Positions 1-8,100 of a stretch of DNA of 21,643 nucleotides are shown here, piece after piece; position 1 is the first letter of the stretch, and every line of letters begins with the position of its first letter. The stretch lies in NCBI GenBank assembly GCA_041485445.1, contig JBGPJN010000013.1, positions 1 to 21,643 on the forward strand, in the 5' to 3' direction. A model generated the notes under the pieces. It did no database searches and was not told the DNA's origin. It saw only the letters and a list, made by a program, of their open reading frames with translations. The DNA is from SHYG01 sp041485445 (GTDB taxonomy: Bacteria > Chloroflexota > Dehalococcoidia > Lucifugimonadales > UBA3495). The position numbers and the translations under genes were made by a program.

Positions 1-2
1 GC

Positions 3-1838
3 TACATCAAGTTCCTGGACCTGCTGGGCGTCACCCTCACCCCGGCCAACCCGGCCGCCACCGAGGTCACCTTCCTGTTGTCGGCGCCCCAGCCCACGCC
101 CGTTAAGGTCCCCCTGGGCACGGAGGTGGCCACGGTGCGAACCGAGACCCAGGAGGCGATTGTCTTCACCACCGATGAGGAGCTGACAATCTATCCTCCC
201 CGGCTGGACTACCTGCTGGTCAGTCCGGACGCCGCCCAGTTCTACGACCTGTTGCCCCAGCTAAGACAGCAGGCCAGCCTGCCCGTGCCGCCGCCGGCCC
301 CAGGCGGCCCGCTCCGCGGCACACCCCTGTTTCAGGAGGTGCCCCGGCCGGGCGACGTCTTCTACCTGGGCTTCAGCACCGACGTCGCCCAAACCGTGCT
401 GGCCGTGGTCCTGGGCTGCCAGGGCACCAGCGTGGGAATCAACCCGTCCAACCCGCCCTTGCAGTGGCAGTACTGGGACACCGATGTTTCCCGCTGGGAA
501 ACCTTCTCCCGCGAGCCGGAGGCCGAGGCCTGGCTTCAGGAAGATGGCACCCGGGGACTGAACGCGCCGGGCCAGCTTCTGCTGCACCTGCCCCGCAGCG
601 CCGGACGGACCACCGTCGGCCTCCGCGAGAGCAACTGGCTCCGCTGCCAGGTCACGGCCTTCACTGCGGAGCAGGGCGCCTACGAGACCTCGCCTCGGAT
701 CAGCTCCGTGGCGGTCCAGGCCATGGGAGGCAGCGCGTGGGCCACCCACGTCTCCCGGGTGGTGGGAGAGGTGCTGGGCATCAGCGACGGCAAGCCCGGC
801 CAGACCATGAACATCTCCCGGACGCCCATCCTGCCCCTGGAAGGGGGCGAGACGGTGGAGGTGGAGCGGGAGGACGGCAGCGGCTGGGAGACCTGGACTC
901 AGGTGGCCGAGTTCTCCCGGTCCGGTCCGGCGGACAAGCACTTTGTGGGCGACCCGGTGGCCGGGCAGGTGCTCTTCGGGCCGGTGATCCGCTCCCCCAC
1001 CGGGCAGTCCCGGTACGGGGCCACCCCGCCGGGGGGCGCCCATGTGCGCCTGACGGCCTACCGCTCCGGGGGCGGCGTCACCGGCAACCTGGGCCGGGGC
1101 GTGCTTAGGGTCCTGAAGACCGCCATTCCCTACGTCGCCGCGGTGACCAACCGCAGGTCCGCCGCCGGCGGGGTTGATCCGGAGAGTATCGAGCACGCCA
1201 AGATGCGCGGGCCCCAGCTCCTGCGCACCCGGTATCGCGCGGTGACGGCGGAGGATTTTGAATCCCTGGCCAAGGAGGCCTCGCCCCTGGTGGGCCGGGC
1301 CCACTGCGTCCAGCCCCAGCAGGCAGGAACCCCCGGCAGCCCGGCGCCCGGCGTGGTGCAGGTGCTGGTCACCCCGGCCTTGCCGGCCTCCAGCCTGCGC
1401 CTCAGCGAGGAGGAGCTTGTCCCCAGCCGGGAGATGGTGGCGGACGTGCGAAAACATCTGGAGGAGCGGAAGCTGCTGACCACGGCCCTGGTGGTGGACG
1501 CGCCCCAGTACGTGTGGGTGGCCGTGGAGGCCCGGGTCAAGGTGCGCCGTGGCGCCGAGCCCAACCTGGTGAGCCAGGCGGTAGCCGACAAGCTGTACCA
1601 GTTCATCCACCCGCTGCAGGGCGGCCCCGACGGTGATGGCTGGCCCTTTGGCCGGGACCTGGTGGACTCGGAGCTCTACTCCCAGATCCAATCGGTGGCC
1701 GGCGTGGACTACACCGCCGAGCTGAAACTGTACCGGGTGGACCCCACCAACCAGCAGAAGGGTGATGCCATCCGCACCCTGGAGATCCCTGCCGATGGCC
1801 TGTTGTGCTCCGCGTCCCATACCATAACCTGCTTCTGA
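3..1838 (+). CDS. Baseplate J-like assembly protein of a contractile injection system (5' partial)
   Basis: The reading frame is open to the left edge, so the true start lies outside the window; 611 residues are visible. The first residues (YIKFLDLLGVTLTPANPA) and the following stretch with FLLSAPQP and the VPLGTEVAT motif match what I know of the putative baseplate assembly (TIGR02243/gpJ-like) family. These proteins form the wedges of the baseplate that triggers sheath contraction in phage tails and extracellular contractile injection systems (eCIS). The middle is β-rich and Gly-rich. The C-terminal half has the typical RAVTAEDFESLAKEAS segment (about residues 410-425) and a late PFGRDLVDSELYSQIQSV segment. 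It is the first of four co-directional genes; the next starts 17 nt after its stop. An internal TTG at 78 could be read as a start, but conserved family sequence continues upstream of it. A defective prophage tail is the alternative; the neighbours favour an eCIS. Confidence 0.85.
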   Translation, partial: YIKFLDLLGVTLTPANPAATEVTFLLSAPQPTPVKVPLGTEVATVRTETQEAIVFTTDEELTIYPPRLDYLLVSPDAAQFYDLLPQLRQQASLPVPPPAPGGPLRGTPLFQEVPRPGDVFYLGFSTDVAQTVLAVVLGCQGTSVGINPSNPPLQWQYWDTDVSRWETFSREPEAEAWLQEDGTRGLNAPGQLLLHLPRSAGRTTVGLRESNWLRCQVTAFTAEQGAYETSPRISSVAVQAMGGSAWATHVSRVVGEVLGISDGKPGQTMNISRTPILPLEGGETVEVEREDGSGWETWTQVAEFSRSGPADKHFVGDPVAGQVLFGPVIRSPTGQSRYGATPPGGAHVRLTAYRSGGGVTGNLGRGVLRVLKTAIPYVAAVTNRRSAAGGVDPESIEHAKMRGPQLLRTRYRAVTAEDFESLAKEASPLVGRAHCVQPQQAGTPGSPAPGVVQVLVTPALPASSLRLSEEELVPSREMVADVRKHLEERKLLTTALVVDAPQYVWVAVEARVKVRRGAEPNLVSQAVADKLYQFIHPLQGGPDGDGWPFGRDLVDSELYSQIQSVAGVDYTAELKLYRVDPTNQQKGDAIRTLEIPADGLLCSASHTITCF

Positions 1839-1855
1839 CGAAAGGCGGTTTAATC

Positions 1856-2458
1856 GTGGTCCTCTCGCGCAACGGCACCTCCTCAGTGGCTTTCGGCCAG
1901 CAGAGCAGCTACCTGCAATATCTGCCTGCCATCTACTCCGAGCACCCCTTCATGGGGCGGTTCCTCATGATCTTTGAGAGCATCCTGAGCCCCATTGAAG
2001 AGATCCTGGACAACATCAGCTACTACTTTGATCCCGGCACCGCGCCCAACGATGTCCTCCCCTGGCTGGCGTCCTGGCTGGACCTGGCGCTGGATGAGAG
2101 CTGGCCCCTGGAGCGACGGCGGGATTTGGCCCATGCCGCGGTCGGGTTGTACCGGTCGAGGGGCACCCGCCAGGGCCTGCTGGAGTACCTGCGCGTGTAC
2201 ACCGGCGGGGAGCCTCATATTACCGAGGACTTTCCCGGCATACCCCTGGCGGGACAGTCCCGGCTGGGGTTGAATACCGTGCTGGGAGAAGGCAGCGGCC
2301 CGTACACCTTCGCCGTCACGCTGGAGGTGGACGACCCCCAGTCGCTGGACATGAGCCAGCTCAGGGCGATCATTGAGGCCGAGAAGCCCGCCCACACGGC
2401 CTACACCCTGCAGGTGGTGGCCAAGGCCGCCCCTGGGGCACGGCCCGCGGGGCCATGA
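1856..2458 (+). CDS. Phage tail protein I-like (TIGR02242-type) baseplate component
   Basis: A 200-aa protein. I chose the GTG at 1856 because an AAGGCGGT Shine-Dalgarno-like stretch (about 1842-1849) lies 6-7 nt upstream. A longer frame from GTG 1805 would overlap the baseplate gene and has no such site. Residues about 19-125 carry the family pattern: YLQYLPAIYSE, then FLMIFESILSPIEEILDNI, then YFDPGTAP, LPWLASWLDLALDE, RRRDLAHAAVGLYRSRGTRQGLLEYLRVYTG. This matches the tail protein I/'phage tail protein domain' family, which in P2-like tails and eCIS attaches to the baseplate wedge next to gpJ. The order gpJ-like then gpI-like is the classical one. The C-terminal tail is Ala/Pro-rich and not informative. 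Family assignment is firm; the exact baseplate role is inferred from family and context. Confidence 0.85.
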   Translation: MVLSRNGTSSVAFGQQSSYLQYLPAIYSEHPFMGRFLMIFESILSPIEEILDNISYYFDPGTAPNDVLPWLASWLDLALDESWPLERRRDLAHAAVGLYRSRGTRQGLLEYLRVYTGGEPHITEDFPGIPLAGQSRLGLNTVLGEGSGPYTFAVTLEVDDPQSLDMSQLRAIIEAEKPAHTAYTLQVVAKAAPGARPAGP

Positions 2459-2594
2459 ACGCCGTGACCTCGCCGCATTACCTCATCGTCAGGGCGGAGG
2501 GACGTTTCTCGTCTTTCATGCTGTTGGTTTCTGCTTCCAGGAGACGCAAGCATCTGGTATCCTTTCTGCGGGCACCGGGCGCCGGAGGTGTGTA

Positions 2595-3776
2595 TTGACC
2601 CCCGTCCAGATTCCGACACAGGCCCTGCGCAGACTTAACCCGCACCGCGGGTTGGTGATTGACGTATCCACCTGGTCGGCGGCGCATGACTACCATCGCA
2701 TGCACCACCGGCTGCACAACATCGCCATGCACCGACCGGGGGTCGCGGTGGGACTGGAGGTAGTGGCCTGGAATCCGCCGGACCAATCGGTGGTGATTTA
2801 CCCCGGCGTGGCCATTGACACGCAAGGCAACATAATCATTGTTGGCGAGTCGGTGCATTTCCGCCTCAACGCCGTGGACCCGGGCCTCTCCTACCTCACG
2901 CTGATGTACCGTGACGTGCCGGAGGCGACGGCCCAGCCCGGGGGACCGGAGGGGGCCACGCCCACCTACGTGGTGGAGCGGTACCTGCTCCAGCAGCTGA
3001 ACCAGATCCCCAACGAGGCCTACGTTGAGTTGGCCCGCATCGATTTCTCCTCACCCCAGGCGGTGATCCGCGACGCCCAGTCCATCCTTCGGCCCGGACC
3101 CGACGAAATCGACCTGCGCTATCGCCTGGTATCCGGGCCGCCCGCCCTGGGACAGGTGGCCATCGGCGTCATCAGCCTGGAGACCGGCGCCGGCGGCGCC
3201 CCCCGGCACCAGCCCGGCGCCATCCGCCTGGCCCACGCCATCAACGCCACCACGGGCTATCGCGCCGAGTTCAAAGGCGCGGTCGGGCTGGACCAGGAGG
3301 TTGGCAACTTCCAGCTCCTGCTTATGGCCGGTCAACAGGAGTTCGTGCTGAGCCAGGCCCAGCTGGCGGTGCTGGACCACTTCCTGCAGCGGGGCGGCAC
3401 CATTATGGGGGAGAGCTGCGGCGCCGGAACTGGCGTCGGCAGTGGTCAGAGGACCGGGGCCTTCTATGCGTCTTTCAACCAGATGGCCGGGGAGCTCCAG
3501 AGGCAGATGACGCCGGTGCAGCTGGGGGACCCTCTGCTCACGGTGCATCACCTCTTCTCCCAGGCGCCCGACGGCACCGAGGGCCCGCCCAGGTTCCTGG
3601 TGGGGGATGGCATCCTGTTCAGCGATGGGGATTTTGGCTGTCTCTGGGACGGCGGGTGGCCGGAGCGGCCGGCCGCCAGGGAGGCCATCCGTTCGGCCAC
3701 CGAGCTTGGGGTCAACCTCGGCGTCTACGGGGCCCAGCGCGGTCACCACCACTATCTGAAATCCTTTGCCCAGTAA
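2595..3776 (+). CDS. eCIS-associated protein with C-terminal DUF4159-like domain
   Basis: A 393-aa protein. Start chosen at TTG 2595 because a clean GGAGG (2584-2588) lies 6 nt upstream; the open frame extends further upstream, but as an implausible Arg/Pro-rich extension overlapping the tail gene. The N-terminal part (about residues 12-90) has YHRMHHRLHNIAMH, then PGVAVGLEV, then VVIYPGVAIDTQGNIIIV. I recognise this pattern from proteins encoded in eCIS clusters. The C-terminal part (about residues 230-390) looks like DUF4159: FQLLLMAGQQEFVLSQAQ, then LDHFLQRGGTIMGESCGAG, then a FLVGDGILFSDGDFG segment and a final GVNLGVYGA. DUF4159 has a class I glutamine-amidotransferase-like fold with no firmly established role. 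No signal peptide or membrane segment, so probably cytoplasmic or part of the particle. The stop lies in a 12-nt tandem repeat, and the next gene is in the same frame. Confidence 0.7.
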   Translation: MTPVQIPTQALRRLNPHRGLVIDVSTWSAAHDYHRMHHRLHNIAMHRPGVAVGLEVVAWNPPDQSVVIYPGVAIDTQGNIIIVGESVHFRLNAVDPGLSYLTLMYRDVPEATAQPGGPEGATPTYVVERYLLQQLNQIPNEAYVELARIDFSSPQAVIRDAQSILRPGPDEIDLRYRLVSGPPALGQVAIGVISLETGAGGAPRHQPGAIRLAHAINATTGYRAEFKGAVGLDQEVGNFQLLLMAGQQEFVLSQAQLAVLDHFLQRGGTIMGESCGAGTGVGSGQRTGAFYASFNQMAGELQRQMTPVQLGDPLLTVHHLFSQAPDGTEGPPRFLVGDGILFSDGDFGCLWDGGWPERPAAREAIRSATELGVNLGVYGAQRGHHHYLKSFAQ

Positions 3777-3797
3777 CTTGCCCAGTAACTTGCCCAG
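3766..3797 (+). repeat. 12-nt tandem repeat carrying two in-frame TAA stops
   Basis: The unit ttgcccagtaac occurs at 3766-3777 and 3778-3789, with a partial third copy (ttgcccagg) at 3790-3798. Since the unit is a multiple of three, each full copy places a TAA in the frame of the upstream gene (3774-3776 and 3786-3788). The downstream gene at 3813 lies in that same frame, so the two proteins are separated only by these two stop codons. Confidence 0.9.
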
Positions 3798-3812
3798 GTT
3801 GAGGTAGCACGG

Positions 3813-4955
3813 ATGTTAAGCCATGTCTCAGTGGAAGTCACGCCAAAAGCGGTCCAGTTGAACGCCGGCGACACGGCCACGGTGACCATTACCGTGGCCA
3901 ACACCGGCCCCCTGGTAGATGCCTTCCAGGTCAGCGTGGACGGACTGGACCGCAGTTGGTACCAGATTACTGCCCCCGCCATGCGGTTGGACCCCAACTC
4001 CCGTGCCACCGCCAGCCTGGCCATTAAGCCGCCCAAAGCGTGCGCCACCACCGCCAAGAGCTATCCGGTGGTGGTGCGCGTGGAGTCCAACCGCAACGCT
4101 GGACAGGACCAACTGGTGCCGGTGGAGATGACGGTTCTCCCCTTCTACGATTTCGCCATGGCCCTGCGCCCTCAAAAGATCTCGGGCCCCCGCGGCGTCT
4201 ACCAACTGAACCTGAACAACCAGGGCAATGCCGCCCTCAACATCGGGCTTACCGGCACCGACCCGGAGGAGCTCTGCCGCTTTCAGTTTGACCCGCAGCG
4301 CCCCAACGTTCTTCCCTGCGAGCAGAAAGACGTTAGGCTGGTGGTGACGCCGCTGAAGCGTCCCATGCTGGGCCGTCCCAAGGCCTACCGCTTCAACCTG
4401 ACCGGCACGCCCGACCCCGGGACAGCCCCTCCCAAGACAGCCCCGGGGGAGCTGGAGGCCACCGCCAAGATCCCCGCGTGGATCAAGGCGATATTCTCGT
4501 TTCCGTTCCGGACCATCACCAGGCTGTTCGGCAAGGGCAAGCGAAAGCTGATGATGGCCGCGGCGGTGCTGGCGGTGGTGGTGGTGGTGGCCGTGGTGAT
4601 ATTCGGGTTTGTGGTGCGGGACCGCCCGGACATCACCCAAGCGGTGGTCTTGAACCCCGGTCAGGAGCTGGCGTTTGGGTTCCAGGTGCCCAAGGACAAC
4701 CCAACTCACCTGGAAGCGACGGTGGAGTGGAAGGGCGCCGCCGACGTGCTGGAGCTGGCGGTGCAGCAGCCCGACGGGCGGCGAATTCCGGCGCTGCGGG
4801 TTTCGGCTCACTCTCCCACCGTGATCTTCACCCTGGACCCCGCGGCGGTGCGGCAGAGCAACTCCGCGGCACGGTGGATCATCTTCATCAAGAACGTCAG
4901 CGCCAGCGGTCAGGCGGATGGGGAGATGAGCCTGGAGTTCTTGAGACGCGGGTAG
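3813..4955 (+). CDS. Membrane-anchored protein with tandem Ig-like (COG1470/NEW3-type) domains, last gene of the eCIS operon
   Basis: A 380-aa protein with ATG at 3813 and GAGGT (3801-3805) 7 nt upstream. Residues about 3-105 (VEVTPKAVQLNAGDTATVTI, then VANTGPLVDAFQVSVDGL, ending in VPVEMTVLPF) resemble the NEW3/COG1470 Ig-like fold, and a second similar unit runs to about 215. One membrane segment lies at about 246-268 (a Val/Ala run after KGKRK). About 110 β-rich residues follow (270-380), with WKGAADVLELAVQQPDG resembling a pre-peptidase C-type or jelly-roll fold. There is no N-terminal signal peptide. The positive residues before the membrane segment predict the Ig domains in the cytoplasm and the C-terminus outside. 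Its place at the end of the baseplate operon suggests a role in holding the particle to the membrane, but this is inference. The 46-nt gap upstream and the terminator downstream make it the last cistron. Confidence 0.65.
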   Translation: MLSHVSVEVTPKAVQLNAGDTATVTITVANTGPLVDAFQVSVDGLDRSWYQITAPAMRLDPNSRATASLAIKPPKACATTAKSYPVVVRVESNRNAGQDQLVPVEMTVLPFYDFAMALRPQKISGPRGVYQLNLNNQGNAALNIGLTGTDPEELCRFQFDPQRPNVLPCEQKDVRLVVTPLKRPMLGRPKAYRFNLTGTPDPGTAPPKTAPGELEATAKIPAWIKAIFSFPFRTITRLFGKGKRKLMMAAAVLAVVVVVAVVIFGFVVRDRPDITQAVVLNPGQELAFGFQVPKDNPTHLEATVEWKGAADVLELAVQQPDGRRIPALRVSAHSPTVIFTLDPAAVRQSNSAARWIIFIKNVSASGQADGEMSLEFLRRG

Positions 4956-5058
4956 GGATCCGCTGGCTCGCGCCTCGCCTGCTGCCCGGAGTCCCAGCGC
5001 CCTTGGGCTAAGGCATTGTGGCCTGGGCCTGCCGCGCCGCCGGCGCCCAGTTCATCCA

Positions 5059-5087
5059 CCCCACGGCCTAGTGGCCGTGGGGTTTTT
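5059..5087 (+). terminator. Intrinsic terminator of the eCIS operon
   Basis: A perfect 10-bp stem (CCCCACGGCC at 5059-5068 with GGCCGTGGGG at 5073-5082) closes a 4-nt TAGT loop and is followed directly by TTTTT (5083-5087). The T-run is on the + strand only, so it ends transcription from the eCIS side. The opposing VWA gene ends 38 nt further on. Confidence 0.9.
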
Positions 5088-5124
5088 GGCGTTCCCAGGT
5101 AACCCTCCGGGTAGCCCGCGGCGT

Positions 5125-8100
5125 CTACGGCGGTCCGCCGGGGCTAGCCAGCACCGTGAATGGGGCGGTGGCGGTGGCGGCGCCGACGGTGGCGCCGACG
5201 GTTGTCGGGCCCAACACCAGGCCCGTCGGCACCACTGCGACCGTCGTGAAGGCGCCAGAGGCGTCCGTTGCGCCAGCGACGAAGTTTGCCTGGGCACCGG
5301 CAGCGAAGAAGATAGAGGTCACCGCGGTAGAGGGTGGAAACCCGGCGCCGGTGACCATCACGTTCGACCCCATTGCTCCTCTGATGGGGTCAACCGTGAT
5401 GCTGGGGGTGGGCAGCACGGTGAACACGAAGGTGGCGGAGTCGGCGCCGACGTTGGCGGTGACGATTACGGGGCCCAGCGGCAAGGCCGGCACCGTCACC
5501 GCTACCTGGAAGCCGCCCGAGGCGTCGGTGGACACGCCGGCCCCCTCGAGCAAGGACAAATCGCCGAAGAGGATGGAGACCAAGCTGGCAGAGGGCGGGA
5601 ACTGGGCGCCGATGATAGCAACCACCGACCCCACCTGGCCGCTGGCCGGCGCAAGAGTGATTCTGGGGGTGGGTAGCACCGTGAACACGGCCTCGGCGGA
5701 GACCGCCGAGCCGTTGACCACTTCGGCGCGGACGGTTGTTGGGCCCGGCTCCAGGTTCGGCACGGTCACGGTCACCACGAAGCCGCCCAAGTTATTCGTG
5801 GACAGCGACCCCTCGCCTCGCACATTGATCGCGCCGAATAGGATGGAGTTCACGCCGGTCAATGGTGGGAACCCGGCGCCAATGACATTCACCTGAGACC
5901 CCACCTGGCCGCTGGCAGGCTTAAGGGTGATGGTGGCCGGCAGCACCGTGAACGGGGCGGTGGCGAAGGAGTTGACCACCGTGGCGCTGACGGTTATGGG
6001 GCCCGGCGGCAAGTCCGGCACCGGCACCGTCACCTGGAAGCCGCCCGACGCGTCCGTGGACGGCGACGCCTGGCCCAGCATAGATATATTGCCGAACAGG
6101 ATGGAGGTCAACTGGGTAGAGGGCGGGAACCCGGCGCCGGTGATTACGACATCTGCCCCCACCTGGCCGCTGGCAGGCTTAAGGGTGATAGTGGCCGGCA
6201 GCACCGTGAACGGGGCGGCGGCGGTGGAGCCGCCGTTGCCGTCGCTGACGGTGGCTTCAACGGTGGCCGCGCCCGGCGATATTAACGGGACGCGGACCGT
6301 TATCTCGAATCTGCCAGAAGTGTCCGTGGAGGTAGGCCCAATCTGCACCGGGACAAAAAGCTCCGCCGCGGACCTTGCGAAAGCGATGGAGGTCACGCTG
6401 GCAGAGGGTGGGAACTGGGTGCCGGTGATGGTGACCTGAGACCCCACCGGGCCGCTGGTAGGCTTTAGAGCGATGTTGGGGTTACGTGGGGACACCAAGA
6501 TGCTGAAGGATTGCTCAACCGGTGGCTTGCTTCCATCGGTCACCAGGACGGTGATGGGCCAGCTGCCGAGCTGCCCCGGGTTGGGAGTCCATTGGATGAG
6601 GCCCGTGGTGGGGTCAATTACCATCCCGGCCGGAGGGCTCCCTTCCGTTTGCGCCAGGGAGTAGGTCAACGGGTCCCCATCCGGGTCGGTGGCCGCCACG
6701 TCGTAAGCGTAGGGCAGTGCCAGAATGGCGTTGGTTACTGCTGTTGAGGTGATCACCGGCGGGTCGTTGACCGCTTTCACGGTGATGGTTACCGTAGCTG
6801 CGCTGGAGTCCAACTGACCGTCGTTGGCCTTGTAGGTGAATGTAACAGGGCCGTTGAAGTTGGCGCTGGTGGTGTAGGTGAAAGCGCCAGTGTCGGCCAG
6901 GCTCAACGTCCCCGTGGAGGGGCCGGTCACCAGGATCGCCCTCAGGGACGCACCTTCGATGTCGGTGTCGTTGCCTAAGACCCCGCGGGCGAGCACCTCA
7001 AGGACACGGTCTTCTTCGACCTGATATGCGTCGCCCGTTGCCACCGGCGCGTCGTTGACCGGGTTGACAGTGATGGTCACCGTGGCAACGTTGGAGTCCA
7101 ACTGACCGTCGTTGGCCTTGTAGGTGAATGTGACAGGGCCGTTGAAGTTGGCGCTGGGGGTGTAGGTGAAAGCGCCAGTGTCGGCCAGGCTCAGCGTCCC
7201 AGTAGAGGGGCCGGTCACCAGGATCGCCCTCAGGGATGCACCTTCGGCGTCGGAGTCGTTGCCCAGGACTCCGCGGGCGGGCATGGTGAGTACAGTGTCC
7301 TCCTGGGTGGCGAAACTGTCAGGGACCGCGGTCGGCGCAGCGTTGGGCGGCGGGGCGCTATTATCATTGCCACCACCACCGCCGCCACCACCACCGGGCG
7401 GCGGCGCCGGCGTGGGTGCGGGCGTCGGCGTCGGCGTGGGCACCGGTGTGGCCGTCGGCACTGGCGTGGGTGTGGGCGCCGGCGTGGGTATTGGCGTAGC
7501 CGTGGGCGCCGGCGTGGGTGTGGCCGTGGGCACCGGTGTGGGTGTGGGCGCCGCCGTTGGCGTCGGTGTTGGCGGCACTACCGGGGTTGGAGACACCAGG
7601 GGCACAGCCGCGGGGGTGGCGGTGACCGGGGAAACATTGGCCAATGGGGTTGGCGTGGCCGCCTGCTGAGGCTTCCCCTTGCGCGGCAACGTGGTTACGA
7701 ACCTCTGGAGTTCCTCCTCCAGATCAGCCTGGGTGCGGGCGTAGAAGGGAGACCCCGCCCCGATATCGTTGGCCAGCTTGTTTAGGGCCGCCTGCTGGTC
7801 CGCGGGTACGCCGATGCCGATGAACCGGAACCGCACCTCGGCGCCAGCCCGGCCCATGGCCTGCCGGATGCGGTCAGCGCCTCCATCCAGCCCGCAGATG
7901 TCCCCGCCTCCGGTGATTACCACAATTTCATTAACCCCGGCCTCCGGGGCTCCTGACTGTTTGAGGTCGTCAATGGCCTTCTCAATGCCGCTCACCAGGG
8001 TGGTGTCCCCCCGGGGGGTGATGCCCCCCAGCGCATTGCGAACGTTGCCCTGATTATTCTGGCCCAGGGGCACCGGCAACTGGCTGTTTTCCCCGGTGCA

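Noticed and set aside
261..1820. 519-aa open frame on the - strand
   Set aside because: It lies fully antisense to the baseplate J-like gene; it is rich in Gly, His, Arg and Pro, shows no family resemblance and is a normal shadow frame in high-GC DNA.
2373..2594. Longer N-terminus of the DUF4159-like protein
   Set aside because: It overlaps the tail protein gene, is Arg/Pro-rich and unlike the family; GGAGG before TTG 2595 gives a better start.
2459..2594. Possible promoter (TTGGTT ... GTATCC) before the DUF4159-like gene
   Set aside because: The boxes are too far apart and the match is weak; the gene is more simply part of the upstream operon.
5156..6439. Two + strand open frames with repeated FDPIAPLM/TSAPTWPLAG-type motifs
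   Set aside because: They are the antisense of the IPT-like repeats of the VWA gene; their repetition simply mirrors that gene.
7371..7590. Regular short repeats resembling an array
   Set aside because: The period is 6 nt with no unique spacers, so this is coding low complexity and not CRISPR.
7166..7669. Gly-Val-rich + strand frame that looks like an elastin-like or PE_PGRS-like protein
   Set aside because: It is the complement of the Thr-Pro stalk codons and the Gly run in the VWA gene.
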